Positions 36,071 to 44,402 are shown, numbered from the stretch's first letter. The stretch: 48,838 nucleotides of DNA from an uncultured Desulfovibrio sp. (GCA_949291675.1 CASEWR010000195.1:1-48838), one strand, 5' to 3'. A program made the numbers and translations. Notes: a model not told the origin generated them from the letters alone.

Positions 36071-36547
36071 ATGCTCAGGAAACTGTCTCTTTTTGTTCTT
36101 TGTGCTGTCATGGTCTGTTTCAACGCTGGTTGTGTCTCTTCCCTCATGGGCAACAGCAGCAAGCTCACAGAAGAAAATGCCCAGAAACAGGTTATTCGCG
36201 GCAAGACAACACAGCAGGAAGTCCGCGACTTCTTTGGTGAGCCGACCAGGGTCATGAAATACAAGGGTGGCGAGGAGTGGAGCTACCTGGAAGCCCCTAC
36301 TGACGAAGAGTCCAGTGAAGCTTCCACCTACAACATGCTTGGCCACACTGCCGTGGACATTGGTGCCACAAAGGCCGGTACCGAGGTGGGCAAGAGTCAT
36401 GGTGCAGCCGCCGGTGTCGCCACTCAGAGGGGCGCAGGCGCTGTGGGACACACTGCTGTTGATGCCACAACCGGCGAACCTGCCACAAAGGCTCTCATCA
36501 TCAACTTCGACAAGAAGGGCATTGTGAAGGACTACAGGCTGCGCTAG
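36071..36547 (+). CDS. BamE/SmpA-like outer-membrane lipoprotein
   Basis: 158 aa. Lipoprotein signal peptide with Cys21 (CFNAGC) as the likely lipidation site. The mature protein starts with a short linker, then KQVIRGKTTQQEVRDFFGEPTRVMKYKGG EEWSY (a BamE/SmpA-type fold: IRGxxTxxEVxxxFGxP), and ends LIINFDKKGIVKDYRL. A Gly/Ala/Thr-rich insert (about 90-140) interrupts the fold. Such proteins stabilise the outer membrane or the BAM complex. ATG 36071 has GGAG 5 bases upstream. A weak imperfect hairpin (36573-36598) follows. Confidence 0.82.
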   Translation: MLRKLSLFVLCAVMVCFNAGCVSSLMGNSSKLTEENAQKQVIRGKTTQQEVRDFFGEPTRVMKYKGGEEWSYLEAPTDEESSEASTYNMLGHTAVDIGATKAGTEVGKSHGAAAGVATQRGAGAVGHTAVDATTGEPATKALIINFDKKGIVKDYRLR

Positions 36548-36699
36548 CCGGCACTGATGTACGAGGAAGTTTGAGCACGCTGCCTTTCAGGCATGCTCTC
36601 TGTACCTCTCCACATTCTCTCCAGGACAACAAACAGGCAGGCCACTCCCGCAATTGGGAAGATGGTCTGCCTGTCCTGCTTTAAAGAAGGCACAGTCTT

Positions 36700-37052
36700 T
36701 CAGAAGTTCAGGGTCTCGCCATCAAAGGGGAGACAGACCTTGTCACGAATGCCCCGGGCATTGACGTACTCGGAAAGACCTTTGCGCTGCACAGTCATGT
36801 GATTGCTGGCATCCGTGTGCATGGCAGCAACCTTTGCCCAGGGTGCAGCCCTGGTGGCACCCGGTCTTCCATGCCCATGATGTCCAATGATGTCCAATGA
36901 TCATCAGCAAAGGGAGCAGGAGTGACGGCAGCAGCACCGGTGTTGAGAATGATGACCTCAGGCTTGTGGGTGGCTATGCCCTTCTCCACGCCTGCACACC
37001 ACACAGTGACCGCAAGGGGACACTGTCTTGTGGTCGCTGGCATGTGCCGCAC
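36700..37052 (-). pseudogene. remnant of an MBL-fold metallo-hydrolase (UlaG-like), C-terminal part, frameshifted
   Basis: Two overlapping minus-strand frames together read like the C-terminal end of a beta-lactamase-fold hydrolase: first KPEVIILNTGAAAV ... HWTSLDIMGMED, then, after a frame change between about 36860 and 36890, AAPWAKVAAMHTDASNHMT ... LSEYVNARGIRDKVCLPFDGETLNF. The order (hVIVVNxG, then PxAKIVAxHMxAxNH, then PADGE) is the family pattern. There is no start codon or N-terminal half, and the frames are out of phase, so it is a decayed gene. Confidence 0.75.
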
Positions 37053-37125
37053 AGAGCCCGTTCCTGGGCAGAACGCAAGTGCACTTGCGTTCTTTGTTTA
37101 AAGTTCGTTTTTGCAAAAAGACATC

Positions 37126-37157
37126 AAAAAAGGGAGATATCCGTGAGGATACCTCCC
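37126..37157 (-). terminator. terminator of nrfHA
   Basis: Minus strand: GGGAGGTATCC / GGATATCTCCC, an 11-bp stem with one G-U and a 4-base loop, followed by six T residues; 35 bases past the nrfA stop codon. Confidence 0.9.
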
Positions 37158-37191
37158 TGAAGATTGTTATGCGTGCTGGAAAGTGTTCAGC

Positions 37192-38766
37192 TTACTTAGC
37201 AGTAACCAGTTCCTGCTCCTTCCAGATCTGTTCTGCCGGAGGCAGCACGGGCAGGAGCTTCAGCCAGGGATGGGACTGCAGGTGAGCAGGATCCTGCTGC
37301 AGCTTTCTGCTGTGTTCCAGGATAGGCGGAACAATGGTCTTGATGTCGCCGGCGAGGGCAGGGCTGATGGCGAAGTTGGTGGCCTGTTCAGCCAGAGCAA
37401 CGGCCTTCATGCTGAACTCGGCAGAGGACATCAGCGTATCGAAGGTCTTGGTGGGGTTGTGGAAACCAATGCTGTTTTCTGCAGACACGTAGTCCCAGAA
37501 GATCTGGCCCTTGCGGACCATATCGCGGGCTTCTTCCATCAGAGCTTCGTAGTTGGCATTGAGGTTGCCGGGGTTGGCGGCAATGTAGTCATTGGCCAGA
37601 CGCACAGCTTCATGGGCACGCACGGAAGCTTCCTGAGCCTTGAGCAGCTGGGCAAAGCTTCTCTTCTGGATGTAGTGGACACGTTCACGCAAAAAGTCTG
37701 CGGTCTTGTCAGCATGGCACTGACGGCAGGCGCGCAGTTCGGGATCCTTGAGCGGAGAAGTCAGCCAGTGGCTGGACACCTTCTTGCCGTCCACGCGCTG
37801 GTAGGGCATATGGCAGTCTGCGCAGGCGACGCCGGCAGCACCGTGGGGACCGTCAACAAAGGTCTCGTATTCAGGATGCTGCATCTTGATCATCTTCACG
37901 CCGGACGCGGCATGGATCCAGTCATAGAAGGGAGTTTCCTTGCCGTTGGCGTCCTTTGCACCGTGCCCCTTGTAATACTGATAGATTTCCTCAGGACCAA
38001 AGCCGTTATCCCAGGGGAAGACGGGCCTTGCGGCAGGGCCGTTGTCCTTGTGGGTAAAGTAGTATTCCACATGGCACTGAGCACAGACCAGGGTGCGCTT
38101 CTCGTTTCTGGACAGCGTGTTCCAGTCCTTGCCGGAGCGCTTGAGCCAGTCCTTCAGCGGCTCGGAGTACGGGCGCAGCTCCATTGTCCTGGGATCATGG
38201 CAGGTGGAGCAGCTGATGGAATCTTCCTTCTCGTTAATGGCGTCCTTGGTACGGAAGGTATTCACGTCCTTGGACCAGAAGGCATCCCCGTACTCTGCAA
38301 TCCAGTTCATCATCTTGGGTGTCTTGCAGTTCCAGCAGGTTGCAGGCAGACCACCCTTTTCTGCGTATCTGTTGATACGGTCGATTTCCACAAAGTCCTT
38401 GATTGCATATGTATGACCACGAGCTTCGTTGTACTCATACATGAAGGGATATCCAAGCCACAGATTTTTCAGATAGGGCTGAGCGTGCTTGAATCCCTTT
38501 GGCAGGGGATTGACATCGTCATTTTTTCTGAAATTGATGGAACCCTTGTATTCCGTCATGATTTCAGATTCATTGTTCTTCATGTAGGAAGCATACTGCA
38601 GCGGGAAGTCTTTCTTGAAGTCAGACATCGCCGTTGTATCTTCCTTGATGGATGTGGAATAGGTAGGGGCCTTGAGCTCGGTGCTCACATCATTACAGCC
38701 ACCTGCAAGGGCCAGGCTGAGTCCGAGACTCAGCAAAATTGTACCTCTGAAAAGACCGTTATTCAT
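37192..38766 (-). CDS. nrfA: ammonia-forming cytochrome c nitrite reductase, catalytic subunit
   Basis: 524 aa periplasmic pentahaem enzyme that reduces nitrite to ammonium with six electrons. The haem motifs are the diagnostic CWNCK (144-148, lysine-ligated active-site haem), CSTCH (186-190), CAQCH (228-232), CADCH (315-319) and CRQCH (347-351). The N-terminus is a signal peptide with a lipobox-like LAGGC ending at Cys24, suggesting lipid anchoring, as found in sulfate reducers. The start ATGAATAA overlaps the nrfH stop by 8 bases, so the two are translationally coupled. It ends at a strong terminator. Besides respiration, such enzymes detoxify nitrite, NO and hydroxylamine in sulfate reducers. 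Confidence 0.98.
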   Translation of the reverse strand: MNNGLFRGTILLSLGLSLALAGGCNDVSTELKAPTYSTSIKEDTTAMSDFKKDFPLQYASYMKNNESEIMTEYKGSINFRKNDDVNPLPKGFKHAQPYLKNLWLGYPFMYEYNEARGHTYAIKDFVEIDRINRYAEKGGLPATCWNCKTPKMMNWIAEYGDAFWSKDVNTFRTKDAINEKEDSISCSTCHDPRTMELRPYSEPLKDWLKRSGKDWNTLSRNEKRTLVCAQCHVEYYFTHKDNGPAARPVFPWDNGFGPEEIYQYYKGHGAKDANGKETPFYDWIHAASGVKMIKMQHPEYETFVDGPHGAAGVACADCHMPYQRVDGKKVSSHWLTSPLKDPELRACRQCHADKTADFLRERVHYIQKRSFAQLLKAQEASVRAHEAVRLANDYIAANPGNLNANYEALMEEARDMVRKGQIFWDYVSAENSIGFHNPTKTFDTLMSSAEFSMKAVALAEQATNFAISPALAGDIKTIVPPILEHSRKLQQDPAHLQSHPWLKLLPVLPPAEQIWKEQELVTAK

Positions 38767-39223
38767 ATGCGACCGTCCTCGTGCTTATTGGCTTATGGCG
38801 CATGTGGGCAACATTACGATGGCAATCAACGCAATACGGCTTTGCATCCATACTGGCTACGTTGACGTTTGTCTGCGAATGACAGGCAATGCAGTTGGCA
38901 TTGACGATTTCCTTCGTCACGCTGTTGGGACCAAAGGGAAGATCGGAACCTTTGGCATTCTCGACAAAGTCACGCAAGCCTTCCTTGGCCTTGAAGGGCA
39001 GCTTGGCAAGCAGATTATGCGGCGCATGACATTCATTACATGTCAAGTCTGCATGTGTGGACATCTTATGCGTCACACCGGCCTCTGTCATAATGTGGCA
39101 AGTGGTGCAAAACGGACGTGAATCGCTGACTGTCATGGCATAGGCTGCAATGCATACCAGAACAGCGCCTCCAACCAAACCACACAGAGCGTATTTGAGT
39201 AAGGTACTGCGTGGCTCACCCAT
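38759..39223 (-). CDS. nrfH: cytochrome c nitrite reductase, membrane-bound electron-transfer subunit
   Basis: 154 aa NapC/NirT-family quinol dehydrogenase that passes electrons from the quinone pool to NrfA. An N-terminal transmembrane helix (LLKYALCGLVGGAVLVCIAAYAM) is followed by four haem motifs: CTTCHIM (the CxxCHxM form characteristic of NrfH, where Met ligates haem 1), CNECH, CIACH and CVDCH. ATG 39223 has GGGAGG 7 bases upstream; a longer frame (to 39367) lacks support. It overlaps nrfA by 8 bases. Upstream lie three phased GTTGC-N4-GCAAC dyads. Confidence 0.97.
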   Translation of the reverse strand: MGEPRSTLLKYALCGLVGGAVLVCIAAYAMTVSDSRPFCTTCHIMTEAGVTHKMSTHADLTCNECHAPHNLLAKLPFKAKEGLRDFVENAKGSDLPFGPNSVTKEIVNANCIACHSQTNVNVASMDAKPYCVDCHRNVAHMRHKPISTRTVAYE

Positions 39224-39370
39224 TTGTTTACCTCCCCGGTCCTGCTGTGCACCAGAGCAGGGCAGGACCTTGTTTGTAAATTGTACACATGCCTCAAAGT
39301 ACAAACACTTTTTTTCACTTATCAAACAACTTTTCGCTATGCAACAGCTTTTTGCAGCCATTATCAATAT

Positions 39371-39456
39371 GTTGCACCTGCAACTGCATTGTCATGAAAG
39401 TGTTGCATGAGCAACTTTCTGTCACTGTCCAGATAACTTTTTGTTGCGCAGGCAAC
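39371..39456. promoter_or_regulatory. three phased GTTGC-N4-GCAAC dyads, nrfHA control region
   Basis: Perfect palindromic half-sites GTTGC/GCAAC with 4-base spacers occur at 39371-39384, 39402-39415 and 39443-39456. Centre-to-centre distances are 31 and 41 bases, close to three and four helical turns. They lie 150-235 bases upstream of the nrfH start. The 14-bp size and dyad form fit a CRP/FNR-family dimer; HcpR-type nitrite/NO regulators are the natural candidates, but this is inference. Half-sites (GCAAC, TTGCA) also occur at 39340-39357. Confidence 0.7.
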
Positions 39457-39581
39457 GTATATCAGCCTGATGCAGACGAAACTCAACCCTGGTCAGGAAG
39501 AGCTGGGCGCAGAGAGTTTTCCCCGAATCCAGCTGCATGCTGCCTGTCCCCTGCCGGCTGTTGTGCCTGTCCAGATCCTGT

Positions 39582-39688
39582 GTAAGGAACTACCGAAAAA
39601 TAACTATCGACTTTTTTCTCGCCAAACATGTTGTAATGACTAGTTTCATGGCGACAAAATAGACATTTGTTTAACGGCAGTTCCTAAC
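39582..39688. mobile_element. 107-bp MITE-like inverted-repeat element
   Basis: Ends GTAAGGAACTACCG and, on the other strand, GTTAGGAACTGCCG agree at 12 of 14 positions. A second, nested inverted repeat TCGCCA/TGGCGA with AAAC/GTTT continuation lies in the centre (about 39620-39655). The element is AT-rich against its surroundings and has no coding capacity. No clear target-site duplication is visible. Confidence 0.5.
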
Positions 39689-40130
39689 GTCGGAAAATCC
39701 CGCCAGAACTGGCTTTGCGCCTGTCTGCAGCCCACAGGGATGTCCGCCTTTGTCCCAGGTCCCCGGGGCTCAGGACTGCACCATAGTCAGACAATATTGT
39801 TACTTTGTCACAAAAAAGACAAAATCGTTCTTTGGGGAGGAATTCTCAATGTATTTTCTGAAGAAAGTGACACAGGAAGATGTATGTCTGCAGTCTGTTC
39901 GTCAGCAGCCTGGCCGCCTGTCAGCCCGCAATGTCAGCCCCCTCATGAGAGTGCAGCACAAAAAAAGCCCCTTCGCGCAGTGCGCCGGCAAGGCTCGGGT
40001 AAGCCAGTGGGACACGGGGTCACGTCCCCGGGAGGGCACTGAGCATGCCTGGCTCTGACCATGTCTTGTCTGTTGCGCCGGTACGCTTCCTGGCAGTAAC
40101 TGGCCGCAGCGTCACTCGTCCTGTCTTCTG

Positions 40131-40250
40131 TATGATGAGCTGTGTATGATGAGCTGTGTATGATGAGCTGTGTATGATGAGCTGTGTATGATGAGCTGTG
40201 TATGATGAGCTGTGTATGATGAGCTGTGTATGATGAGCTGTGTGATGAGC
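40131..40250. repeat. 14-bp tandem repeat, 8 perfect copies plus a partial
   Basis: TATGATGAGCTGTG is repeated eight times without a mismatch (40131-40242), followed by a partial TGATGAGC. The perfection indicates recent expansion. Confidence 0.95.
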
Positions 40251-40750
40251 GCATCAGGCTTGTCTGAAGCTGTGTCAGTTGATTGTTTGTGTCAGCCCGA
40301 TACCCGGAGTGCTTGTGCAGCACATGCCGTGAAGGCAGCCATGGGACGGATCAGCTCGTCACTGCAGCAACACTGCAGCAACAGCGCCTGGATTCGGGAG
40401 GCAGAGTGATGGGAACTGTTCGTCACCAGGCATCAGGGCGCTGCGGAAACAGGAAAGCATTACATGCATCCCGTGCCCCGGGGCCACAGCTGAGCCTTGC
40501 AAGACGTGCTCATCCGCGCGTTGTCAGCAGCTGCACACATGCAGGAAAAGGACAGTGACTGTCTGCGCAGCAAGCTGCAGGCAAAACCGGGAAGAAGCAG
40601 GAGGAAGGAATATGAGGAAGGACACGGGGGAAGGACACGGGGGAAGGAAAATAGAGAAGGGACAGCAGGCATGCACCTGTTGTCCCTTGCAAGAGATTGC
40701 TGCGAAAACTGGCCAGACAACCCGGACAGCCTCACACTCTGGGAGAAAGT

Positions 40751-41029
40751 CTAGCAGAGGGTGTTGAGCCAGCGGGCCCATTCCACGCCTTCTGCAATAA
40801 GCTCATCCTGACTCAGCACATCACTCTTGTAGAGAATGAGGGCTGAACCTGTCTCCGTGTTGAGCTCCACTGAGGTCACGCCATGCACGCCCTCAAGCTT
40901 CATCTTGGCCTGTGCTGCAACTGCAGGTTTGGTCAGGGCAGGGTGACGCACCCGCACACGACCGGGAATGAAGCTGCGCACATAGCGGGCAAAAGCCAGC
41001 ATTTCCAGTTTGGAAACAGTCTTTGCCAT
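40751..41029 (-). CDS. HMA-like (HMA2-type) small metal protein
   Basis: 92 aa. Ferredoxin-like alpha/beta composition with FIPGRVRVRHPAL, MKLEGVHGVTSVELNTETGSALILYKSD, a pattern shared with the N-terminal part of the preceding P-type ATPase and with heavy-metal-associated domains, but without the CxxC metal motif. It ends in a single Cys. The ATG directly abuts the ATPase stop (TAA-ATG), so translation is coupled. It is the last gene of the metal operon. Role inferred: partner or regulator of the transporter. Confidence 0.75.
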   Translation of the reverse strand: MAKTVSKLEMLAFARYVRSFIPGRVRVRHPALTKPAVAAQAKMKLEGVHGVTSVELNTETGSALILYKSDVLSQDELIAEGVEWARWLNTLC

Positions 41030-43210
41030 TTAGGCCTCCAGAGCTGCAGGTTCTGTTGTCGCCAAGGCTGCAGGCAGAGCAAGGTCCTCTTCCTGCAGAT
41101 TGCGACGCATGGCCCTGACGCTGAGGAGCACAGTGGTCATGTTGTGCAGGAAGGCGGAGATGCCGGGCGTCAGTATCATGAAGATACCACCAGCCAGGAA
41201 GAGCGAGTTAAAGAGCATGGTGTAGAAATAATTGGAGTTTATGCGCTGCATGGCGCGCCTGCCAAGGCGCTTGGCAGTGATCAGACCTGACAGGGAGGTC
41301 TCGGTCAGCAGCACATTGGCCACACCCTGGGCAAGCTCGGTGCCGTCGGTCATGGCCACACCCACCGTGGCTGCGGACAGGGCAGGGGCATCGTTGATGC
41401 CGTCACCCACCATGAGCACGTGTCTGCCCTGGCTGACAAGCTCGCTCACAATGTCGGACTTGTCGGTGGGCAGGACCTGGGCCCGGAACTCGGTGATGCC
41501 GAGGCGTCCGGCAATGGCCCTGGCTGTGCGTTCGTCGTCACCTGTGATCATGAGGATACGGTTAATGCCTTCCTCACGCAGTGCGCGAATGACAGCCGCA
41601 GCCTCGGGACGCGGCGGGTCCTCGATGGCCACAAGGCCGGCAATCTTGCCGCCCTCTGCAAGGTAGAGCAGGGATCTGCCCATGGCAGCCTGTTCCTCAA
41701 TGTCCTTGCGCAAAGGATCGAGGTCAATGCCTTCGTCATACTCGACGTAGTGACGGCTGCCCACCACCACGTTCTGGTTGCGCAGCTGGGAGCAGACACC
41801 ATGTGCCACAATGTACTTCACCTTGTCGTGCTCTTCGGGGTGACGCAGCTTGCGTTCCTCGGCAGCACGCACCACGGCTCTGGCCACGGGATGCGGGAAG
41901 TGTTCCTCAAGGCAGGCCATGTCACGCAGCACACCGTTGCAGTCAAAGCCCGGAGCAGGAATGACTGCTGCCACACGCGGGGTGGCATTGGTCAGGGTAC
42001 CTGTCTTGTCAAAGACAACAGTGTCCACATCACGCAGGGCTTCGAGATAGCGGCCGCCCTTGATGACGACCTTGTTCTGCACACCTTCGCGCATGGCGGC
42101 AAGCACCGTGAGCGGGGTGGTGAGCTTGAGCGCGCAGGAGTAGTCCACAAGCAGGACCGAGGAGGCCCGGATGGGGTCACGCGTGATGAGGAAGACCAGG
42201 GCCGCAAGGCCGAAGGTAAAGGGAACGGCCAGGTCAGCCATGCGCTCGAAGCGTCCCTGGATACCTGCCTTGAGGGTCTCGCTTTCCTCGATAAAATTGA
42301 CAATCTGTTTCAGGCGGGTCTGGTCACCAACCTTGCTCACGCGCACAAGGAGAGTGCCTTCTTCCATGACTGTGCCTGCGAAGACACAATGACCGGCCAC
42401 GCGCACAACGCCAATGGGTTCGCCAGTCATGGAGGACTGATTGACCACGCCCTCGCCCTCAACCACCACGCCGTCAACGGGGATGGCACTGCCGGCCGTC
42501 AGGATGACAACATCGCCAGCCTTGACGTCCTTCATGGGCACCTGATGTTCGGAGCCGTCCTCAGCCCGGACCCAGACCCATTCTGCGCCGATTTCAAGGC
42601 TCTCGCTCAGGGATGCCAGGGACTTCTGCCTGGTCCATTCCTCAAGCTCGTCGCCAATGCCGAGGAGCAGGGTGAGGGTGCGGGCAGTTCTGAAGTCGCG
42701 ACGCAGGAGACAGACAGCAATGGCCGTTGCGTCCAGGACACTGACATTAAGGTGTCCGAGGAGCAGTTCTCTGATACCCTTGAGGATGTAGGGAACTGCA
42801 TGCACAAAGGCCATGGGGATGCTGTACCACCAGGGGAGGAAGGGGCGAAGGACATAGTGCTGCACAATTTCCAGTGCAGCAGCCAGAGGTCCTTCCACCC
42901 GTGCAACTGGCAGGTCATCGCCGCTGAACCCGGGATCCCGTCTGGCAGCATCAATCTCGTCGCCGGCCTGGGCTATGATCTTCAGCGCTTCCAGCCTGGT
43001 AGCCATGTCAGTGTAGAAGAACAGCACACTGCCAATGGCAGGGTTGACGGTCACTCCGACAACGCCATCAAGCCCGGCCAGATTGTCTGCCAGCCGCGTT
43101 GCTTCCTCAATGGTGAGGCGCATATTGCAGCGGCAGCGCATCCTTCCCCTGCAGGTGACTATCCCGTCAGAAAAGAGTCCCTCAAGTTCATGGACGATAA
43201 CAAAGCTCAT
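41030..43210 (-). CDS. heavy-metal P-type (P1B-like) ATPase with atypical YSC motif
   Basis: 726 aa metal-translocating ATPase. N-terminal HMA2-like domain with a Cys-rich start (CRGRMRCRC, 20-28), membrane helices, the actuator TGE (262-264), phosphorylation site DKTGT (D401), an HP motif (EEHFPHPVARAV, near 440) and GDGINDAPAL (near 627) are all intact. The transmembrane metal site, normally CPC/SPC/TPC, reads DYSCALKL (Y357-S-C359): the helix-breaking proline and first cysteine are absent. Metal specificity is therefore uncertain; the operon with feoA and Cys-rich iron-linked proteins suggests Fe, or Mn/Ni export. GAGG lies 5 bases before the ATG. Confidence 0.93.
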   Translation of the reverse strand: MSFVIVHELEGLFSDGIVTCRGRMRCRCNMRLTIEEATRLADNLAGLDGVVGVTVNPAIGSVLFFYTDMATRLEALKIIAQAGDEIDAARRDPGFSGDDLPVARVEGPLAAALEIVQHYVLRPFLPWWYSIPMAFVHAVPYILKGIRELLLGHLNVSVLDATAIAVCLLRRDFRTARTLTLLLGIGDELEEWTRQKSLASLSESLEIGAEWVWVRAEDGSEHQVPMKDVKAGDVVILTAGSAIPVDGVVVEGEGVVNQSSMTGEPIGVVRVAGHCVFAGTVMEEGTLLVRVSKVGDQTRLKQIVNFIEESETLKAGIQGRFERMADLAVPFTFGLAALVFLITRDPIRASSVLLVDYSCALKLTTPLTVLAAMREGVQNKVVIKGGRYLEALRDVDTVVFDKTGTLTNATPRVAAVIPAPGFDCNGVLRDMACLEEHFPHPVARAVVRAAEERKLRHPEEHDKVKYIVAHGVCSQLRNQNVVVGSRHYVEYDEGIDLDPLRKDIEEQAAMGRSLLYLAEGGKIAGLVAIEDPPRPEAAAVIRALREEGINRILMITGDDERTARAIAGRLGITEFRAQVLPTDKSDIVSELVSQGRHVLMVGDGINDAPALSAATVGVAMTDGTELAQGVANVLLTETSLSGLITAKRLGRRAMQRINSNYFYTMLFNSLFLAGGIFMILTPGISAFLHNMTTVLLSVRAMRRNLQEEDLALPAALATTEPAALEA

Positions 43211-43224
43211 TACAACCTCGCGAA

Positions 43225-43467
43225 TCAGGCATCCTGTTCCTTGCGCTGAGCCTGGTCGGCCCTGGCTTCGGCAAGAAGATCCTGAGCGTCTTCCTTCACC
43301 TTCTCAACAGCACCGGCAATGGCGTCCTTGACGTCCATGCCACGGCTGATGATGCCGGCAGCAACAGGCTTGAGGCCGGTGCAGCCACGCTGGAGCACCA
43401 TGGCTCCGAGCACACCAGCAGCAACACCACCCGCAAAGAAAAGAGCGTACTTAAGACCGGTATTCAT
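43225..43467 (-). CDS. DUF6110/YtxH-like small membrane-anchored protein
   Basis: 80 aa. One N-terminal transmembrane helix (YALFFAGGVAAGVLGAMVL, about 7-25), a Cys29, then a charged amphipathic helix (VKDAIAGAVEKVKEDAQDLLAEARADQ). Proteins of this shape are regularly found beside HMA2-containing P-type ATPases. GGAGGG lies 8 bases before the ATG. The ATPase start follows 14 bases after its stop codon, so they are one transcript. Confidence 0.8.
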   Translation of the reverse strand: MNTGLKYALFFAGGVAAGVLGAMVLQRGCTGLKPVAAGIISRGMDVKDAIAGAVEKVKEDAQDLLAEARADQAQRKEQDA

Positions 43468-43556
43468 AATAATTACCCTCCAAGATTAAGTGGAAGCCGA
43501 TGAAATACTGGACAGCAACGTTCCTGCAGAGGGTGTTTCATGTATTTCCTCTGCAA

Positions 43557-43790
43557 CTAACGAGCAATGCTGATGTAGTCAGCTTCCTTGTTGCGCAAGG
43601 TAACAGTAACACCGGAAAGGCGCAAGGCGACAGGATCGTGCAGGGGGGCACGGCCCACAACAGTGACTTCAGTGCCGGGAATGAGGCCCATGTCCCTGAT
43701 TCTACGTCCCAATTCTCCGGAAACTTTCACGTCGGCAATCACGCCGCTCTCACCCACCTGCATATGCCTGAGGCTGATTTCGTTTGCCAT
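43557..43790 (-). CDS. feoA: FeoA-family ferrous iron transport protein
   Basis: 77 aa SH3-like FeoA domain: MQVGESGVIADV, ELGRRIRDMGLIPGTEVTVVGRAPLHDPVALRLSGVTVTLRNKEADYI follows the family order (RLxxMGlxpGxxVxVxxxaPlgdPvxxxv). FeoA assists the FeoB Fe(II) transporter; free-standing copies also occur with metal ATPases. AGGAG is 6 bases before the ATG. It heads the operon feoA - DUF6110-like - ATPase - HMA-like. No feoB lies in the window. Confidence 0.95.
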   Translation of the reverse strand: MANEISLRHMQVGESGVIADVKVSGELGRRIRDMGLIPGTEVTVVGRAPLHDPVALRLSGVTVTLRNKEADYISIAR

Positions 43791-44204
43791 CTCAACACTC
43801 CTGAATAATTATAGAATTTGGCGCATAGCGCCGAGATTTTCACCCCTGAAACAAAAAATTCAGAAAATTTTTACTTTCCAGAAAAATTTTGTGTTTCCGA
43901 GGGGGAAAGATAAAATCAATTTTCAATTTTTTCTCTGCAGAACCTGTGCATCGAACTTGAAATTGAATGCCAAAACTATGGTTTGTCAAAATACTTCAAA
44001 TGTGAGATACTGCAATTTGAAAAAGTACAATGCAATGTACATGCATGCCACTTGAAACTGTATTCAGCTCCTGTCAGGCAAATCCGAGGATTCTGAAATA
44101 ACTTTTCAATTATGACAGGACAAAAACTTCTGTTTCCCCGTCCCCGGAAGGAAGCAGGTAAACCCCATTTCTGCCCGCTGCGGGCAGAAGAAAGGAGACT
44201 CATC
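43791..44204. promoter_or_regulatory. divergent control region of the metal operon
   Basis: AT-rich, 414 bases. Palindromes: GGCGC-ATA-GCGCC (43820-43832), TTTCA-CCCC-TGAAA (43838-43851) and TTCAAAT-N13-ATTTGAA (43995-44021). TTTGAA/TTCAAA also forms the dyad upstream of the flavodoxin unit (33157-33175), so a common metal-responsive regulator (Fur-like) is possible; not proven by sequence. Confidence 0.4.
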
Positions 44205-44402
44205 ATGACGACCAAGGCACTCGCTACTGCAGCCCCCATCGTGAGAAAGCCCATTCGCACAGAGAATGCTGTGCTTCTCGGCCTGCTCGGCCTGACCTTC
44301 CTTGCCGGATTCACGTCCAGCAAGAGTCTGCATATTGTTGCAGGCGCTGTGTTCACCGGAGCTGTGGGCTACCACATCTACAAGCGTCGCAAGGCCCTCT
44401 AG
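44205..44402 (+). CDS. small membrane protein, 65 aa
   Basis: Not assigned to a named family. Two hydrophobic helices (about 23-37 AVLLGLLGLTFLAGF and 42-56 SLHIVAGAVFTGAVG) end in the basic YKRRKAL, giving a hairpin with both ends inside. AAAGGAG lies 7 bases before the ATG. It is divergent from the feoA operon and converges with the Cys-rich gene; small membrane proteins of this kind commonly accompany HMA2/P-type ATPase loci. Confidence 0.75.
   Translation: MTTKALATAAPIVRKPIRTENAVLLGLLGLTFLAGFTSSKSLHIVAGAVFTGAVGYHIYKRRKAL

Larger units (their letters stand above)
36548..37191. other. spacer containing a pseudogene and the nrf terminator
   Basis: Holds the degraded MBL-fold gene (36700-37052, minus strand) and the strong nrfHA terminator (37126-37157). 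Confidence 0.7.
39224..40750. other. gene-free stretch upstream of nrfH, 1.5 kb
   Basis: Contains the nrf control region (39371-39456), a 107-bp inverted-repeat element (39582-39688) and a 14-bp x 8 tandem array (40131-40250). The right-hand 400 bases hold nothing I recognise. Confidence 0.6.

Noticed and set aside
40131..40250. CRISPR-like repeat
   Set aside because: Units are contiguous without spacers; it is a simple tandem repeat.
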